DNA of 39,281 nt from JBNKLG01 sp050292235 (GCA_050292235.1 JBNKLG010000015.1:1-39281); one strand, 5' to 3'. Positions 8,863 through 16,919 are shown, counted from the stretch's first letter. The notes: generated by a model from the letters alone, not told the origin. Program-made: numbers and translations.

Positions 8863-11397
8863 ATGAGTCCTTGGCTGTTTCTTCTCTTCCCGGCCCTCTA
8901 TCTTGGGCTACGCCTCATCCAGTTCCTTGCCGTCTGGATGTATTTGCTCAGACTGCCACAGACGCCCCTACGCATCCATGCCAGTGGAGAGATGCCGGCG
9001 CTGCGCCCGGATGAGGCAGCGGCGGTCGCCGAACTCGAGGCACTTGGGTTCCAGGCCATCGGCTGGGCTTGGGTCGACAGGGATCCTTTGCGTATCGCGG
9101 TGTTGCGCATGCGCCATGCCGACGCCCCCGCTTTTGCCGAACTCACGTTGCTGGCAGGCGCATACGGGGGCTATCCCCTGGCCTTTTACAGCTTTCGGAG
9201 CGAGGGCAGGATGCTCGTCACCGCAAACCGGCGTGACCCCATGCTGTCCCTGGTCAAGGACCCGGAGGCGGAGATTCTCGACGCCAACGCCGATGACCCG
9301 GAGAGTCATTGGCAAGCGCACCAGGCCCGCTTGAGCTCGGAGGAGATCCTGTTACCCGACGACGCTGAAGCGGTGCGCCGGATCACCGCTCGGAGCGAGG
9401 GGTTTTTCGATCGGCTGCGCCAGGCTGACGTGATCGTCGAGATCCAGGGCCATTGGCATCTGACGCTGAAAAGTGCCGCCTGGGCCGCATGGCGCACGTT
9501 GCGCGCCCAGAAAGCACTGACCAGACCCTATCGCAGCGAGGCGCTGGCGGGTGCCAACGCCAGCAGCTATCAGGCCCAGACCTATCGGTTGCTGGAACAG
9601 ACGCAACAGCTCCGACGGTCGCGCCGCGACTTGAAGGGTTGGCTGCTCATGCTGTCCATCGCCGCGCCTCTGATGGCATGGGGCGTACTTTTCAGCTGGG
9701 GACAGGCCCTGGCCCTGGTGGCGATCCTCCTGGTTCACGAGAGCGGCCATGCGGTGGCGATGCGGCTGTTCGGTTACCGCGACATGAGCATGTTTTTCAT
9801 CCCTCTGCTTGGCGCCGTGGTAACGGGCCAACCCCGGAAAATCACGGCCTGGAAGCAGATTCTGGTACTGTTGGCGGGGCCCTTGCCGGGGCTTCTGGCA
9901 GGGTTGGCGGCACTCTTGTCCCTCTCTTTCCATCCCTTGCCGGAGGGCGGTTTCGACTGGGGCATGGTGGCCACCATGGCCGTGGTGGTCAATCTCTTCA
10001 ATCTGCTGCCGCTGACGCCGCTCGATGGCGGTCGCATGCTGGATATCACCCTGTTCAGCCGCTGGCCCATGACCCGGTTGTTGTTCGTCGCCGTCAGCGT
10101 GATGGGGTTCGCTGCCGTCGCCTATTATCTGCAGAGTTGGGTCGCGGGGGTATTGGCCCTGCTCATCGCCCGCGGCATGGCGAGCCAGTGGCGTGTTGCC
10201 CGCTTGCAGCGCGCCTGGCGCGGAGAGTTGAGCGACGATGCCCAGATCGACCATCTGTTCGAGGTGGCGCGAACCAGGTTCCGTCCCCAGGCGCTGATGC
10301 AGCGCATCTTTTTGGTCAAGGCGGTGTTCGCCCACCGCCACGTCCGCAGCCCCCGGCCATGGGAAACAGTCCTGGTGCTGCTGCTGATGGGCGGTCTCTG
10401 GTCGGGGGTCGCTGCCTTGGCTGTGGGGGAAGGCTATTTCACCCAGGCCAGTTCCTCCCTCAGTCCACCCCAGCAGGCCTTCGATACCGCTTACAACGAG
10501 TATGACGGTGAGTTTGATCGTCTGGACGCCTTGGCCGCCGCGCTCACAGCCGATGATCCGCGCCGGATCGATTTGGCGGTTCTCAAAGCGGAAGCCCAGC
10601 CAGAGCCGACGCGCCAGCGCGAATTGGAGAAGATCTTGGTGGCGGGCAAAGATGGCTACCACTATTCTCTGGCGCAGATTGCTGAAAATGGGCTCTACGA
10701 CCTCTATCAGACAACACGGGATGCCCCGCCGGAACAGCGGGCGCAGCGGTTGCGGCGCGAGGCCGATCGCCTTGCTCAGTTGGCGCCCGGCATCTTCCCC
10801 GGCACCATCGAGGCCCGCCTGCGGGCGGCAGAGGCACTCGACGAGGCGGGTGACGGCTCGGGCGCGAAAGAACGCCTGGAACAGCTCCTGACGCGTACCC
10901 GCGATGCCGACGATTGCCGTTGCCAGCAACGCAAGGTGACCCAGGCGCTGGCCTGGTTCCACATCGCCCACGAACAGCCGCAAGCGGCCCTGGCCCTGTT
11001 GGACGCGTCCGGCTATGCCGAAGCCATTCATCAGCAGCGGGACTCCCTGGCGCTGGATTACGCCTGGGCGCTGCTGGCCGCAGATCGTGCCCAGGAGGGG
11101 CTGGCCTATATGCGGTACGCGGTCTACGGCAAGGCCTATCATCCCACATGGGTAGAGCGTCTGCGGGGAGAGCACGAACGCCCCGCCCGTCTGCACCGTC
11201 CCCTTGAGTTGGCCTACGCCTTGAGCGAGGCCGGCCAGCCTGAGGCGGCCCGTGCCTTGATCACACCATCGACCCGCTGGAGCTGTTTGCGGCTCAAGTA
11301 CAGCGATTCATCCGATACCGGGCCCTGGCAAGGTTCGCGGGAGCGGGCGATACGCGCCACGGCGGAGAGGATCTGTCCAGCGGGGGCCAGCGATTAG
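8863..11397 (+). CDS. Large M50-family (site-2 type) membrane metalloprotease with helical-repeat tail
   Basis: An 844-residue membrane protein containing an M50 zinc peptidase core. After an N-terminal membrane helix (LFPALYLGLRLIQFLAVWMYL) and ~230 soluble residues, a hydrophobic block carries the zinc motif HESGH at 292-296. The third ligand region is LLPLTPLDGGRML, with its Asp at 388, as expected for intramembrane-cleaving M50 proteases. A further membrane helix (VLVLLLMGGLWSGVAALAV) precedes ~300 residues of Ala/Leu/Arg-rich paired helices with TPR-like spacing. M50 proteases cut substrates within or near the membrane, often in signalling or quality control; the substrate here is unknown. 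Codon use is notably G+C-rich. Large antisense frames here are shadows. Confidence 0.85.
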   Translation: MSPWLFLLFPALYLGLRLIQFLAVWMYLLRLPQTPLRIHASGEMPALRPDEAAAVAELEALGFQAIGWAWVDRDPLRIAVLRMRHADAPAFAELTLLAGAYGGYPLAFYSFRSEGRMLVTANRRDPMLSLVKDPEAEILDANADDPESHWQAHQARLSSEEILLPDDAEAVRRITARSEGFFDRLRQADVIVEIQGHWHLTLKSAAWAAWRTLRAQKALTRPYRSEALAGANASSYQAQTYRLLEQTQQLRRSRRDLKGWLLMLSIAAPLMAWGVLFSWGQALALVAILLVHESGHAVAMRLFGYRDMSMFFIPLLGAVVTGQPRKITAWKQILVLLAGPLPGLLAGLAALLSLSFHPLPEGGFDWGMVATMAVVVNLFNLLPLTPLDGGRMLDITLFSRWPMTRLLFVAVSVMGFAAVAYYLQSWVAGVLALLIARGMASQWRVARLQRAWRGELSDDAQIDHLFEVARTRFRPQALMQRIFLVKAVFAHRHVRSPRPWETVLVLLLMGGLWSGVAALAVGEGYFTQASSSLSPPQQAFDTAYNEYDGEFDRLDALAAALTADDPRRIDLAVLKAEAQPEPTRQRELEKILVAGKDGYHYSLAQIAENGLYDLYQTTRDAPPEQRAQRLRREADRLAQLAPGIFPGTIEARLRAAEALDEAGDGSGAKERLEQLLTRTRDADDCRCQQRKVTQALAWFHIAHEQPQAALALLDASGYAEAIHQQRDSLALDYAWALLAADRAQEGLAYMRYAVYGKAYHPTWVERLRGEHERPARLHRPLELAYALSEAGQPEAARALITPSTRWSCLRLKYSDSSDTGPWQGSRERAIRATAERICPAGASD

Positions 11398-11443
11398 ACG
11401 GGAATGTTTTGCTTCAAGGCTTGCGACTTGATTCATCCGGGCT

Positions 11444-11468
11444 CTGGGTTAAACTGCGCCCAGTTTTT
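11444..11468 (+). terminator. Possible intrinsic terminator after the M50 protease gene
   Basis: CTGGG (11444-11448) can pair with CCCAG (11459-11463) across a 10-base loop and is followed directly by TTTTT (11464-11468). The stem is only 5 bp, so strength is uncertain. It sits between the protease stop and the lipoprotein gene. Confidence 0.4.
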
Positions 11469-11558
11469 GGCCTGTGATGGGTCAAAATCGGAGTGGATCC
11501 AGATATCGGAAATCCGTGTTTGGAGGAGTTTGTTTGTTGGTATTCATGGAGAGGGATA

Positions 11559-12287
11559 GTGAGAATTCGATTTTTACTAATTGTGATGATGTCCGTTGTG
11601 TTAACCGCTTGCGCGAGCAATGGTGCTGTTGATGGGTCGACTGGCTCGGCTGCCGGCGATACTGCGCTGGAGGTTAGCTATTCCAGGGTGCTGCCAAATG
11701 GTGCTGCATTGAAAGAGGAGCCAAAAGAGGTTTCAATCGTAAGGCGGAAAAATACGCAAAACCATGCAGCAGCCCAGATTGGTATCAATATCGTCTCCCT
11801 TGCCTTGGGTGGCGGGGTCTCTGTCAACCCGTTCAGTAAAAGTGATTTGAAGGGCGATAGCATAGAGGGGAGTGCAAGCAGGAGAAATCTCGCCAATCCG
11901 ATACCAACGACATTTGTCCGTGTTCTTAGGGAGGATGTTGATCGTGTCGTCCAATCAAACGCGGGTTTAAAAAAGAAGGCTGTTGGTAATAAGTTGATTG
12001 TGTCTGGAGGCTCCAGTCGATTGATTTATGAAAAATTGAATGGCAGCGAAGAGGAAAGATTCCGGCTGAATACAGAACTCTACGTCTGGGTGGAACAAAA
12101 AGGCTTTCATGTGAAACTGCAAGGCCCCAAAAGGATCGATTGTTCACAAAGCTCCGATCTGCTGACTCAGGCCCAGTGGGCCAATAATGATTACCAGTTG
12201 GTTAAGACGCGCCTGGATGCCGTGATGCGTAGCTGCCAGCAGAAGGTGGTGTCTCAACTCCCCTCACTGTTGGATAAACGGGGTTAG
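11559..12287 (+). CDS. Lipoprotein of unknown function
   Basis: A 242-residue outer- or inner-membrane lipoprotein. I take the GTG at 11559, which follows a GGAGAGGG ribosome site and starts a short signal with a lipobox: VVLTAC, lipidated Cys at 18. Translation from 11493 would place ~22 unrelated residues before the signal. The mature protein begins with a Gly/Ser/Ala-rich linker. Its family is not recognised. The last ~27 codons (LDAVMRSCQQKVVSQLPSLL onward) recur at 16556-16637, part of the long direct repeat described separately, with only synonymous differences. The intact copy is this one. Confidence 0.75.
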   Translation: MRIRFLLIVMMSVVLTACASNGAVDGSTGSAAGDTALEVSYSRVLPNGAALKEEPKEVSIVRRKNTQNHAAAQIGINIVSLALGGGVSVNPFSKSDLKGDSIEGSASRRNLANPIPTTFVRVLREDVDRVVQSNAGLKKKAVGNKLIVSGGSSRLIYEKLNGSEEERFRLNTELYVWVEQKGFHVKLQGPKRIDCSQSSDLLTQAQWANNDYQLVKTRLDAVMRSCQQKVVSQLPSLLDKRG

Positions 12288-12564
12288 GTGCCTAGCCATT
12301 TGGCATTTACATGCCATTCTTGAACCGGGGATCAAAAATACCTTCAGCGGCACGCACCTGGCGCAGGGCCTCGGCGTACTGGCGCAGCATGTGCAGGCCG
12401 AAGCGAGCGCGGTCGCGGTAGTAGGGGTCGGCGCTGGGGTCGTTGTCACCGCTGTCGTTCAGCACCTTTTCCACGTCGCGGATGATGAGCTGTTCGGGGA
12501 TGTAGCAGAGGCGGTTGTTTTTGGCGCTGAACATCCGCAGCTCGGCCACGGGGTAGGCCCCGCC
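12206..12564. repeat. Long direct repeat, left copy
   Basis: About 360 bp that recur in the same orientation at 16556-16919. The copy covers the 3' end of the lipoprotein gene, the short convergent gap, and the 3' ~85 codons of an FMN-reductase-like gene on the minus strand. By eye the two copies are roughly nine-tenths identical, with most differences at third codon positions. Similarity begins at GACGCGCCT on the left and stops after the Gly-Gly codons at GGGGTAGGCCCCGCC on the right. Confidence 0.9.
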
Positions 12565-12566
12565 AG
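12307..12566 (-). pseudogene. NADPH-dependent FMN reductase, duplicated C-terminal fragment
   Basis: The minus-strand frame reads as the last ~85 residues of the flavin reductase encoded intact at 16660-17271 (GAYPVAELRMFSAKNNRLCY onward, ending FDPRFKNGM). Only five residues differ from the intact copy. The upstream two-thirds, including the flavin-binding N-terminus, is absent. The open frame continues to 12651 into unrelated sequence, giving a false N-terminus (MKFGNADQAIKGS...), so the fused frame should not be read as a real protein. Confidence 0.88.
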
Positions 12567-12573
12567 AGAGAAT

Positions 12574-12634
12574 GGGGTCACGAGGAAAATCAATAACTCT
12601 GACCCCTTGATCGGACCCCTTGATCGCTTGATCG
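12574..12634. repeat. GGGGTCA/TGACCCC inverted repeat plus 13-bp tandem repeats
   Basis: GGGGTCA (12574-12580) is the reverse complement of TGACCCC (12600-12606). Overlapping this, GACCCCTTGATCG occurs twice in tandem (12601-12613 and 12614-12626), then a partial third copy CTTGATCG (12627-12634). It lies exactly where the left long repeat stops, before the AAA ATPase gene. Sequences with GGGGTCA arms are familiar around REP-type or IS-derived elements in gammaproteobacteria, but no transposase is visible here. Confidence 0.7.
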
Positions 12635-12737
12635 GCGTTGCCAAACTTCATCTCGCTCCCCTCGGCAGCACGAAAGGGGAAAGGGTCAGGTGGCCCGTGA
12701 TGCGTTAGGATTATGAGATAAGAGTATTGGTGAAAAA

Positions 12738-13721
12738 ATGGCCACAGCTGAGCAAATTAAAGCACTTTTAAGAAGCCATGCTGATCGGGACGATCAGCGC
12801 TTCTACGCTACGGCTTTGCAGGTCGCAGCTCAAGAGGCTCGCCAAGGCCATCGTAAACTGGCCAGCGATATTAAGGAGATGGTTGAAAAATCCCAAGTTA
12901 ATAGCAATTTGGGGCTCGCGCCGGTAAAACCAACGCCACTTGTTCAGCAACCCAAAGGCGACTTAAGGGGATTGCTTGAGCTTACGCACTCGACAGTAAG
13001 AATTGGCGAGTTGGTCCTCGGTGCCGAGGTTCTGGAGCGCCTCCATCGCGTATTGCTTGAGCAACGACAAAAAGATCGCCTTTCCCAATTTGGATTGCTC
13101 CCGCGACGCAAGCTCCTGTTCACCGGACCGCCAGGAACGGGAAAGACAATGTCTGCCTCTGTGCTTGCGACAGAGCTGAAACTACCGCTCTATACGGTTG
13201 TTCTTGATAGTTTGATTACTAGGTTCATGGGGGAAACCGCAGCAAAGTTGCGACTTGTCTTTGACCACATCAAGCAAACTCGGGCGGTCTATCTCTTCGA
13301 TGAGTTCGACGCCATCGGCACCCAGCGCGGAGCGCAAAATGATGTAGGGGAAATTCGGCGCGTTTTGAACTCGTTCCTTCTTTTCGTGGAGCAGGACGAC
13401 TCCGAAAGCATTATTGTCGCCGCGACCAACCATCCCGAGCTTCTAGACAAGGCGCTTTATCGCAGATTTGACGACATCATTCGGTTTGAGAAGCCGTGCG
13501 ATGACCAAATTCAGAAGATTATCGAGAACCGGCTGGCCATGTTCGAGACCCGATCTCTTGCTTGGAATGAGGTTACTGCGGCAGCTCACGGCCTGAGCGC
13601 TGCGGAAGTGACACGAGCCTGCGAAGATGCGGCGAAAGAGGCGGTTCTTCATCATGACAAGAAACTGTCTACCACGCTTGTATTGAAGGCGATTGAGCAA
13701 CGTCAAGCTGGCAAAGAATAA
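12738..13721 (+). CDS. AAA-family ATPase paired with a subtilase
   Basis: A 327-residue cytoplasmic AAA+ ATPase of the FtsH/SpoVK-like class. A short helical N-terminal region (~1-90) precedes the ATPase core. Walker A is GPPGTGKT at 130-137, Walker B is VYLFDEFDA with D188 and E189, sensor-1 is AATNHPELLD, and an Arg pair follows in ALYRRFDD as expected for an arginine finger. A small C-terminal helical lid ends the protein. There is no membrane segment. The ATPase stop overlaps the ribosome site of the S8 peptidase gene, so the two are translationally coupled. Such ATPase-protease pairs are suspected conflict or anti-phage modules; here I infer that the ATPase senses or remodels and the protease acts. 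Composition differs visibly from the G+C-rich M50 gene upstream. Confidence 0.88.
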   Translation: MATAEQIKALLRSHADRDDQRFYATALQVAAQEARQGHRKLASDIKEMVEKSQVNSNLGLAPVKPTPLVQQPKGDLRGLLELTHSTVRIGELVLGAEVLERLHRVLLEQRQKDRLSQFGLLPRRKLLFTGPPGTGKTMSASVLATELKLPLYTVVLDSLITRFMGETAAKLRLVFDHIKQTRAVYLFDEFDAIGTQRGAQNDVGEIRRVLNSFLLFVEQDDSESIIVAATNHPELLDKALYRRFDDIIRFEKPCDDQIQKIIENRLAMFETRSLAWNEVTAAAHGLSAAEVTRACEDAAKEAVLHHDKKLSTTLVLKAIEQRQAGKE

Positions 13722-13730
13722 GGAGTGGTT

Positions 13731-16220
13731 ATGCCAGACCAGAAGCGGCACCTTCTGATCGAAGGTTTTCTGTCCAACGAAGATTTTAGATCGCGCAGAA
13801 CTGGTAGAAACCCAGCCATTCCTCTTCAAGATCGGATTCCGCACGGCCAGCAGTTGTCAGCCAGATACGCCGATCTAATGCAGCAGTACGATGGAAAACG
13901 GCAGAATGCCGAGCCACCAATTACAGAAGATGTGGGGATATTTGTAGAGATCGTCGGGGTCTCCGGCATCAAGTTGCCTCTAGACAGCCTAGATACGCGG
14001 GACTTCAGGTTGCACGCTTGCCGCAAGGTTGGCGATCGCGAGGTTGCTCTGGTATTTATTCCCGAGGCTCGTCGAGAAACGTTTCAAAGGAAGGTCACGC
14101 AATATCTTGACCCGGATAAAGATAGGAAAGGCGGTCCTCGCAATCATAATTTGATCGACAGTATCGCCGAAATGCGCTTGGCGGACCTGCTAGCATTTTG
14201 GACTGATGACCCCAGCCTGTTCCCCCAGGACTCCAATCAACAGATTTGGTGGGAGCTTTGGCTCAAGCGACGTAACGGCGAAGACCCGCAAATCATTGCG
14301 GCACAGCTATCAGAGAGGATCGGCGGGCGACTCGGAAATACCTCGGTAAGTTTCTTCGATAGCATGGTATTTCTGATCAGAGCTTCCTCTCAACAGTTGG
14401 AACGTGCCCCCGAGTTAATCTCTTCGCTTGAGGAACTGCGGCGCGCCAAGGAAACTCCGAACGTCTTGGTGGAGTCTTCGCCAAAAGAACAGCGTGAATG
14501 GACGGACGATTTGGCCGCACGGTTGAAAATTTCGGACGAGGCATCCGTTTCTGTAGCCATTCTCGATACCGGCGTAAACTACAATCATCCATTGCTATCT
14601 TCTGTCTGCAATCAGCCGCAATCGGAAACATGGCAGCCGCAGTGGCCGCGTTACGATGAGGTCAATGACCATGGCTCCAGGCAAGCCGGTTTGGCGACAT
14701 TCGGGGATTTGCATGACGCGCTGGCGAGTCGGTCTGAAATACCTCTACAGCATCGCATTGAATCAGGGCGTATTTTACCGCCACGAGGTACGAATGACCC
14801 GGAACTGTACGGCGCAATTAGTGTAGGTACCGCATGCAAATTGGAAGCAACGAGACCCGAATGGCGGCGCGTCTATTCCTTGGCAATAACGGCCGACTCG
14901 GAAAAGGAAGGCGGAATCCCTACCTCATGGTCAGCGGAAGTTGATCAATTCTCGTCGGGCGCAGAGGACGGGCAACAACGACTTTTCGTGATCTCAGCCG
15001 GTAACAATCGCTCCCTCCTGCCAAACGTGGACCACTGGGAGCAGCTACATCTTGCGGAGATAGAAGACCCGGCGCAGGCATGGAATGCCCTGACGGTTGG
15101 GGCATACACCGAGAAGACAACCAATGATGACCCGAGCTTTAATGGGTGGTCGCCCTTTGCCCGAGCTGGAGACGCAGCTCCTGCCTCTAGGTCATCTGTC
15201 AATTGGGGTTGGAGGAAGCAGGCACCCTATAAGCCTGATGTTGTAGCGGAGGGCGGCAATCGTTTGTTGTCTCCCGATGGGACGACTGTATCCGATGCTG
15301 ACTCAGTTTCTCTTCTGACAACATCCGGAAAAGCGACCGGTCAACTCTTTGAGGTATCCGCCGATACAAGCGCCGCCTGTGCATTGGTTTCACGCCAAGC
15401 GGCTATTCTCATGGATGAATACCCTGACTATTGGCCGGAGACAGTTCGTGGGCTCCTGGCACACTCGGCGGAGTGGACTGAGCGCATGTGGGAACGTTTC
15501 GGAGTTCTCAGTGGCCACCACAGCCCCAAGATCGCCAAAGAGACGATGCTTAGAAGCGTCGGATACGGCGGTACCAACCTTGAGCGTGCGCGCTATAGCG
15601 CCGGTCATGAATTGACGCTGGTCGCACAAGATCATCTTCAGCCATTCACCAAGAACGCTGATGCCTCTGGCTCTACCGATCCCAAGCTTAACGAGATGCA
15701 GCTATATGAGCTGCCGTGGCCGGCAGATATTTTGCGCCAACTCTCCCCAGAGCTAGAGGTGAAGCTGAAGGTAACGCTCTCGTACTTCATTGAGCCCAAT
15801 CCTGGTCGGAGAGGCTATAGGCAACGATATAGCTATCAGTCTCATGGCCTGCGTTTCGAGGTCATTCGGCCGGGCCAGTCGCTTGAGAATTTCCGAGCAT
15901 TTATCAATGCGCTTGCAGATGCAGATGACTACATCGGTCCAGAAGGTGATGCAGATGGCTGGCAATTTGGCCCTCAGCTTCGGACGCGAGGCTCGCTGCA
16001 CTCCGATGTCTGGACTGGTTCTGCCGCAGCCTTGGCGGACATGCAAACAATCGCCGTTTACCCTGTGGGAGGCTGGTGGAAATACCGTGCAGCACAAGAT
16101 CGCTGGCAGAACAGTGTTCGCTATAGCCTGATCGTCAGCATCGAGGTGCCAGATGAGACGATCGACATCTATTCCGTGGTTGAGAATATCGTTCAGGCTC
16201 AAGTTGAAATCGCTGTCTGA
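13731..16220 (+). CDS. Subtilisin-like (S8) serine protease of an AAA-S8 module
   Basis: An 829-residue serine protease of the subtilase family. The ATG at 13731 is chosen because AAGGAG lies just upstream at a good distance; a GTG two codons earlier is less likely. The catalytic triad is visible in subtilase order: Asp279 in VAILDTGVNYNHPLL, His314 in NDHGSRQAG, Ser547 in ADTSAACALVS, with the oxyanion Asn425 in VISAGNN. The usual GTSMA around the serine is changed to DTSAA. About 270 residues precede the catalytic domain and ~280 follow, both unrecognised and probably holding substrate or partner contacts. There is no signal peptide or membrane helix, so it should act in the cytoplasm, unlike most subtilases. 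Its partner is the AAA ATPase directly upstream. Confidence 0.88.
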   Translation: MPDQKRHLLIEGFLSNEDFRSRRTGRNPAIPLQDRIPHGQQLSARYADLMQQYDGKRQNAEPPITEDVGIFVEIVGVSGIKLPLDSLDTRDFRLHACRKVGDREVALVFIPEARRETFQRKVTQYLDPDKDRKGGPRNHNLIDSIAEMRLADLLAFWTDDPSLFPQDSNQQIWWELWLKRRNGEDPQIIAAQLSERIGGRLGNTSVSFFDSMVFLIRASSQQLERAPELISSLEELRRAKETPNVLVESSPKEQREWTDDLAARLKISDEASVSVAILDTGVNYNHPLLSSVCNQPQSETWQPQWPRYDEVNDHGSRQAGLATFGDLHDALASRSEIPLQHRIESGRILPPRGTNDPELYGAISVGTACKLEATRPEWRRVYSLAITADSEKEGGIPTSWSAEVDQFSSGAEDGQQRLFVISAGNNRSLLPNVDHWEQLHLAEIEDPAQAWNALTVGAYTEKTTNDDPSFNGWSPFARAGDAAPASRSSVNWGWRKQAPYKPDVVAEGGNRLLSPDGTTVSDADSVSLLTTSGKATGQLFEVSADTSAACALVSRQAAILMDEYPDYWPETVRGLLAHSAEWTERMWERFGVLSGHHSPKIAKETMLRSVGYGGTNLERARYSAGHELTLVAQDHLQPFTKNADASGSTDPKLNEMQLYELPWPADILRQLSPELEVKLKVTLSYFIEPNPGRRGYRQRYSYQSHGLRFEVIRPGQSLENFRAFINALADADDYIGPEGDADGWQFGPQLRTRGSLHSDVWTGSAAALADMQTIAVYPVGGWWKYRAAQDRWQNSVRYSLIVSIEVPDETIDIYSVVENIVQAQVEIAV

Positions 16221-16223
16221 AAT

Positions 16224-16243
16224 GCCCCGCAGGGCGTCTTTTT
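16224..16243 (+). terminator. Probable intrinsic terminator of the AAA-S8 operon
   Basis: GCCC-CGCA-GGGC forms a short G+C-rich hairpin (16224-16235) followed by GTCTTTTTC. It starts 4 bases after the S8 stop codon. Stem length is only 4 bp, but position and the T-run fit a terminator. Confidence 0.55.
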
Positions 16244-16427
16244 CAGTTCCTCTTCGTACATCTATTCTCCTTAATTTCTAAGCAGCTCTAGCGATAGTAA
16301 AGTCAATAGTGGCGTTCAGGGGAAAAATGCGCAGTGTGATTTGATGATGGCGTGGTTTGGCTGATCGGCACTCGCACTATCCAAAGGTCGTAGACGACTT
16401 GACGTAGCTGCCAGCCCCGGCCATCTC
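16244..16427. other. Unassigned sequence at the right side of the insertion
   Basis: About 180 bases between the AAA-S8 terminator and the hemL scrap. No convincing gene, RNA or repeat was recognised. A minus-strand frame through here (16316-16525) mixes this sequence with the hemL remnant in the wrong phase and is not taken as a gene. It may be debris of an earlier mobile element. Confidence 0.4.
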
Positions 16428-16558
16428 TTACCAGCAGTAATTCCCCGGTTCGACGATGATGCAGGCGATCTGATCACCCATTTCATCAAACAGTTGCGCA
16501 CCTGGGCGGCATCGTTGTAGTGCAAGGTAAGGGTGTAGGCAGCCAGGGCAGCGGGGAC
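16428..16558 (-). pseudogene. hemL: Glutamate-1-semialdehyde aminotransferase (HemL) fragment
   Basis: Read on the minus strand, codons from 16558 give VPAALAAYTLTLHYNDAAQV. After a one-base deletion near 16495 the next frame gives LFDEMGDQIACIIVEP, followed by degenerate text and a TAA at 16428-16430. Both pieces match the same central part of glutamate-1-semialdehyde 2,1-aminomutase (tetrapyrrole synthesis) in the correct order. Only ~40 of ~430 residues remain, so this is a dead scrap. It ends exactly where the right long repeat starts, which makes it a junction marker. Confidence 0.7.
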
Positions 16559-16919
16559 GCGCCTCGATGCCGTGATGCGTAGCTGCCAGCAGAAGGTGGT
16601 GTCTCAACTCCCTTCACTGTTGGATAAACGGGGCTGAACATCCGGCCGCCATTTGGCATTTACATGCCATTCTTAAACCGAGGATCAAACAGCTCCTCGG
16701 CGGCGCGCACTTGGCGCAGGGCCTCGGCATACTGACGCAACATGTGCAGGCCGAAGCGGGCGCGGTCGCGGTAGTAGGCATCAGCGGAGGGATCGTTGTT
16801 GCCCTCGTCGTTCAGCACCTTTTCCACGTCGCGGATGATGAGCTGTTCGGGGATGTAGCAAAGCCGGTTGTTTTTGGCGCTGAACATCCGCAGCTCGGCC
16901 ACGGGGTAGGCTCCGCCGG
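16556..16919. repeat. Long direct repeat, right copy
   Basis: Second copy of the segment at 12206-12564, same orientation, about 364 bp. It includes an orphan piece of the lipoprotein gene 3' end (RLDAVMRSCQQKVVSQLPSL through the stop), in which every codon difference from the intact gene is synonymous and the stop is TGA rather than TAG. It then includes the 3' end of the intact FMN reductase gene. The intergenic gap between the two gene ends is the least conserved stretch (12 versus 15 bases). Confidence 0.9.

Noticed and set aside
9352..11196. A 614-codon open frame on the minus strand opposite the M50 protease gene
   Set aside because: It lies wholly antisense to a gene with clear catalytic motifs, its translation is rich in Gln, Gly, His and Arg without domains, and such shadow frames are common in G+C-rich genes.
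12307..12651. A 114-codon frame that could be read as a new small flavoprotein
   Set aside because: Its last ~85 residues are a duplicated reductase tail; the beginning is unrelated sequence past the repeat border, so it is a pseudogene fusion.
16316..16525. A 69-codon minus-strand frame inside the insertion
   Set aside because: Part of it is the hemL remnant read in the wrong phase after a one-base deletion; nothing supports a real product.
12206..16919. Integration of the AAA-S8 insert into a tRNA gene by an integrase
   Set aside because: No tRNA gene, integrase or short att core is visible; the flanking repeats are hundreds of bases long and coding.
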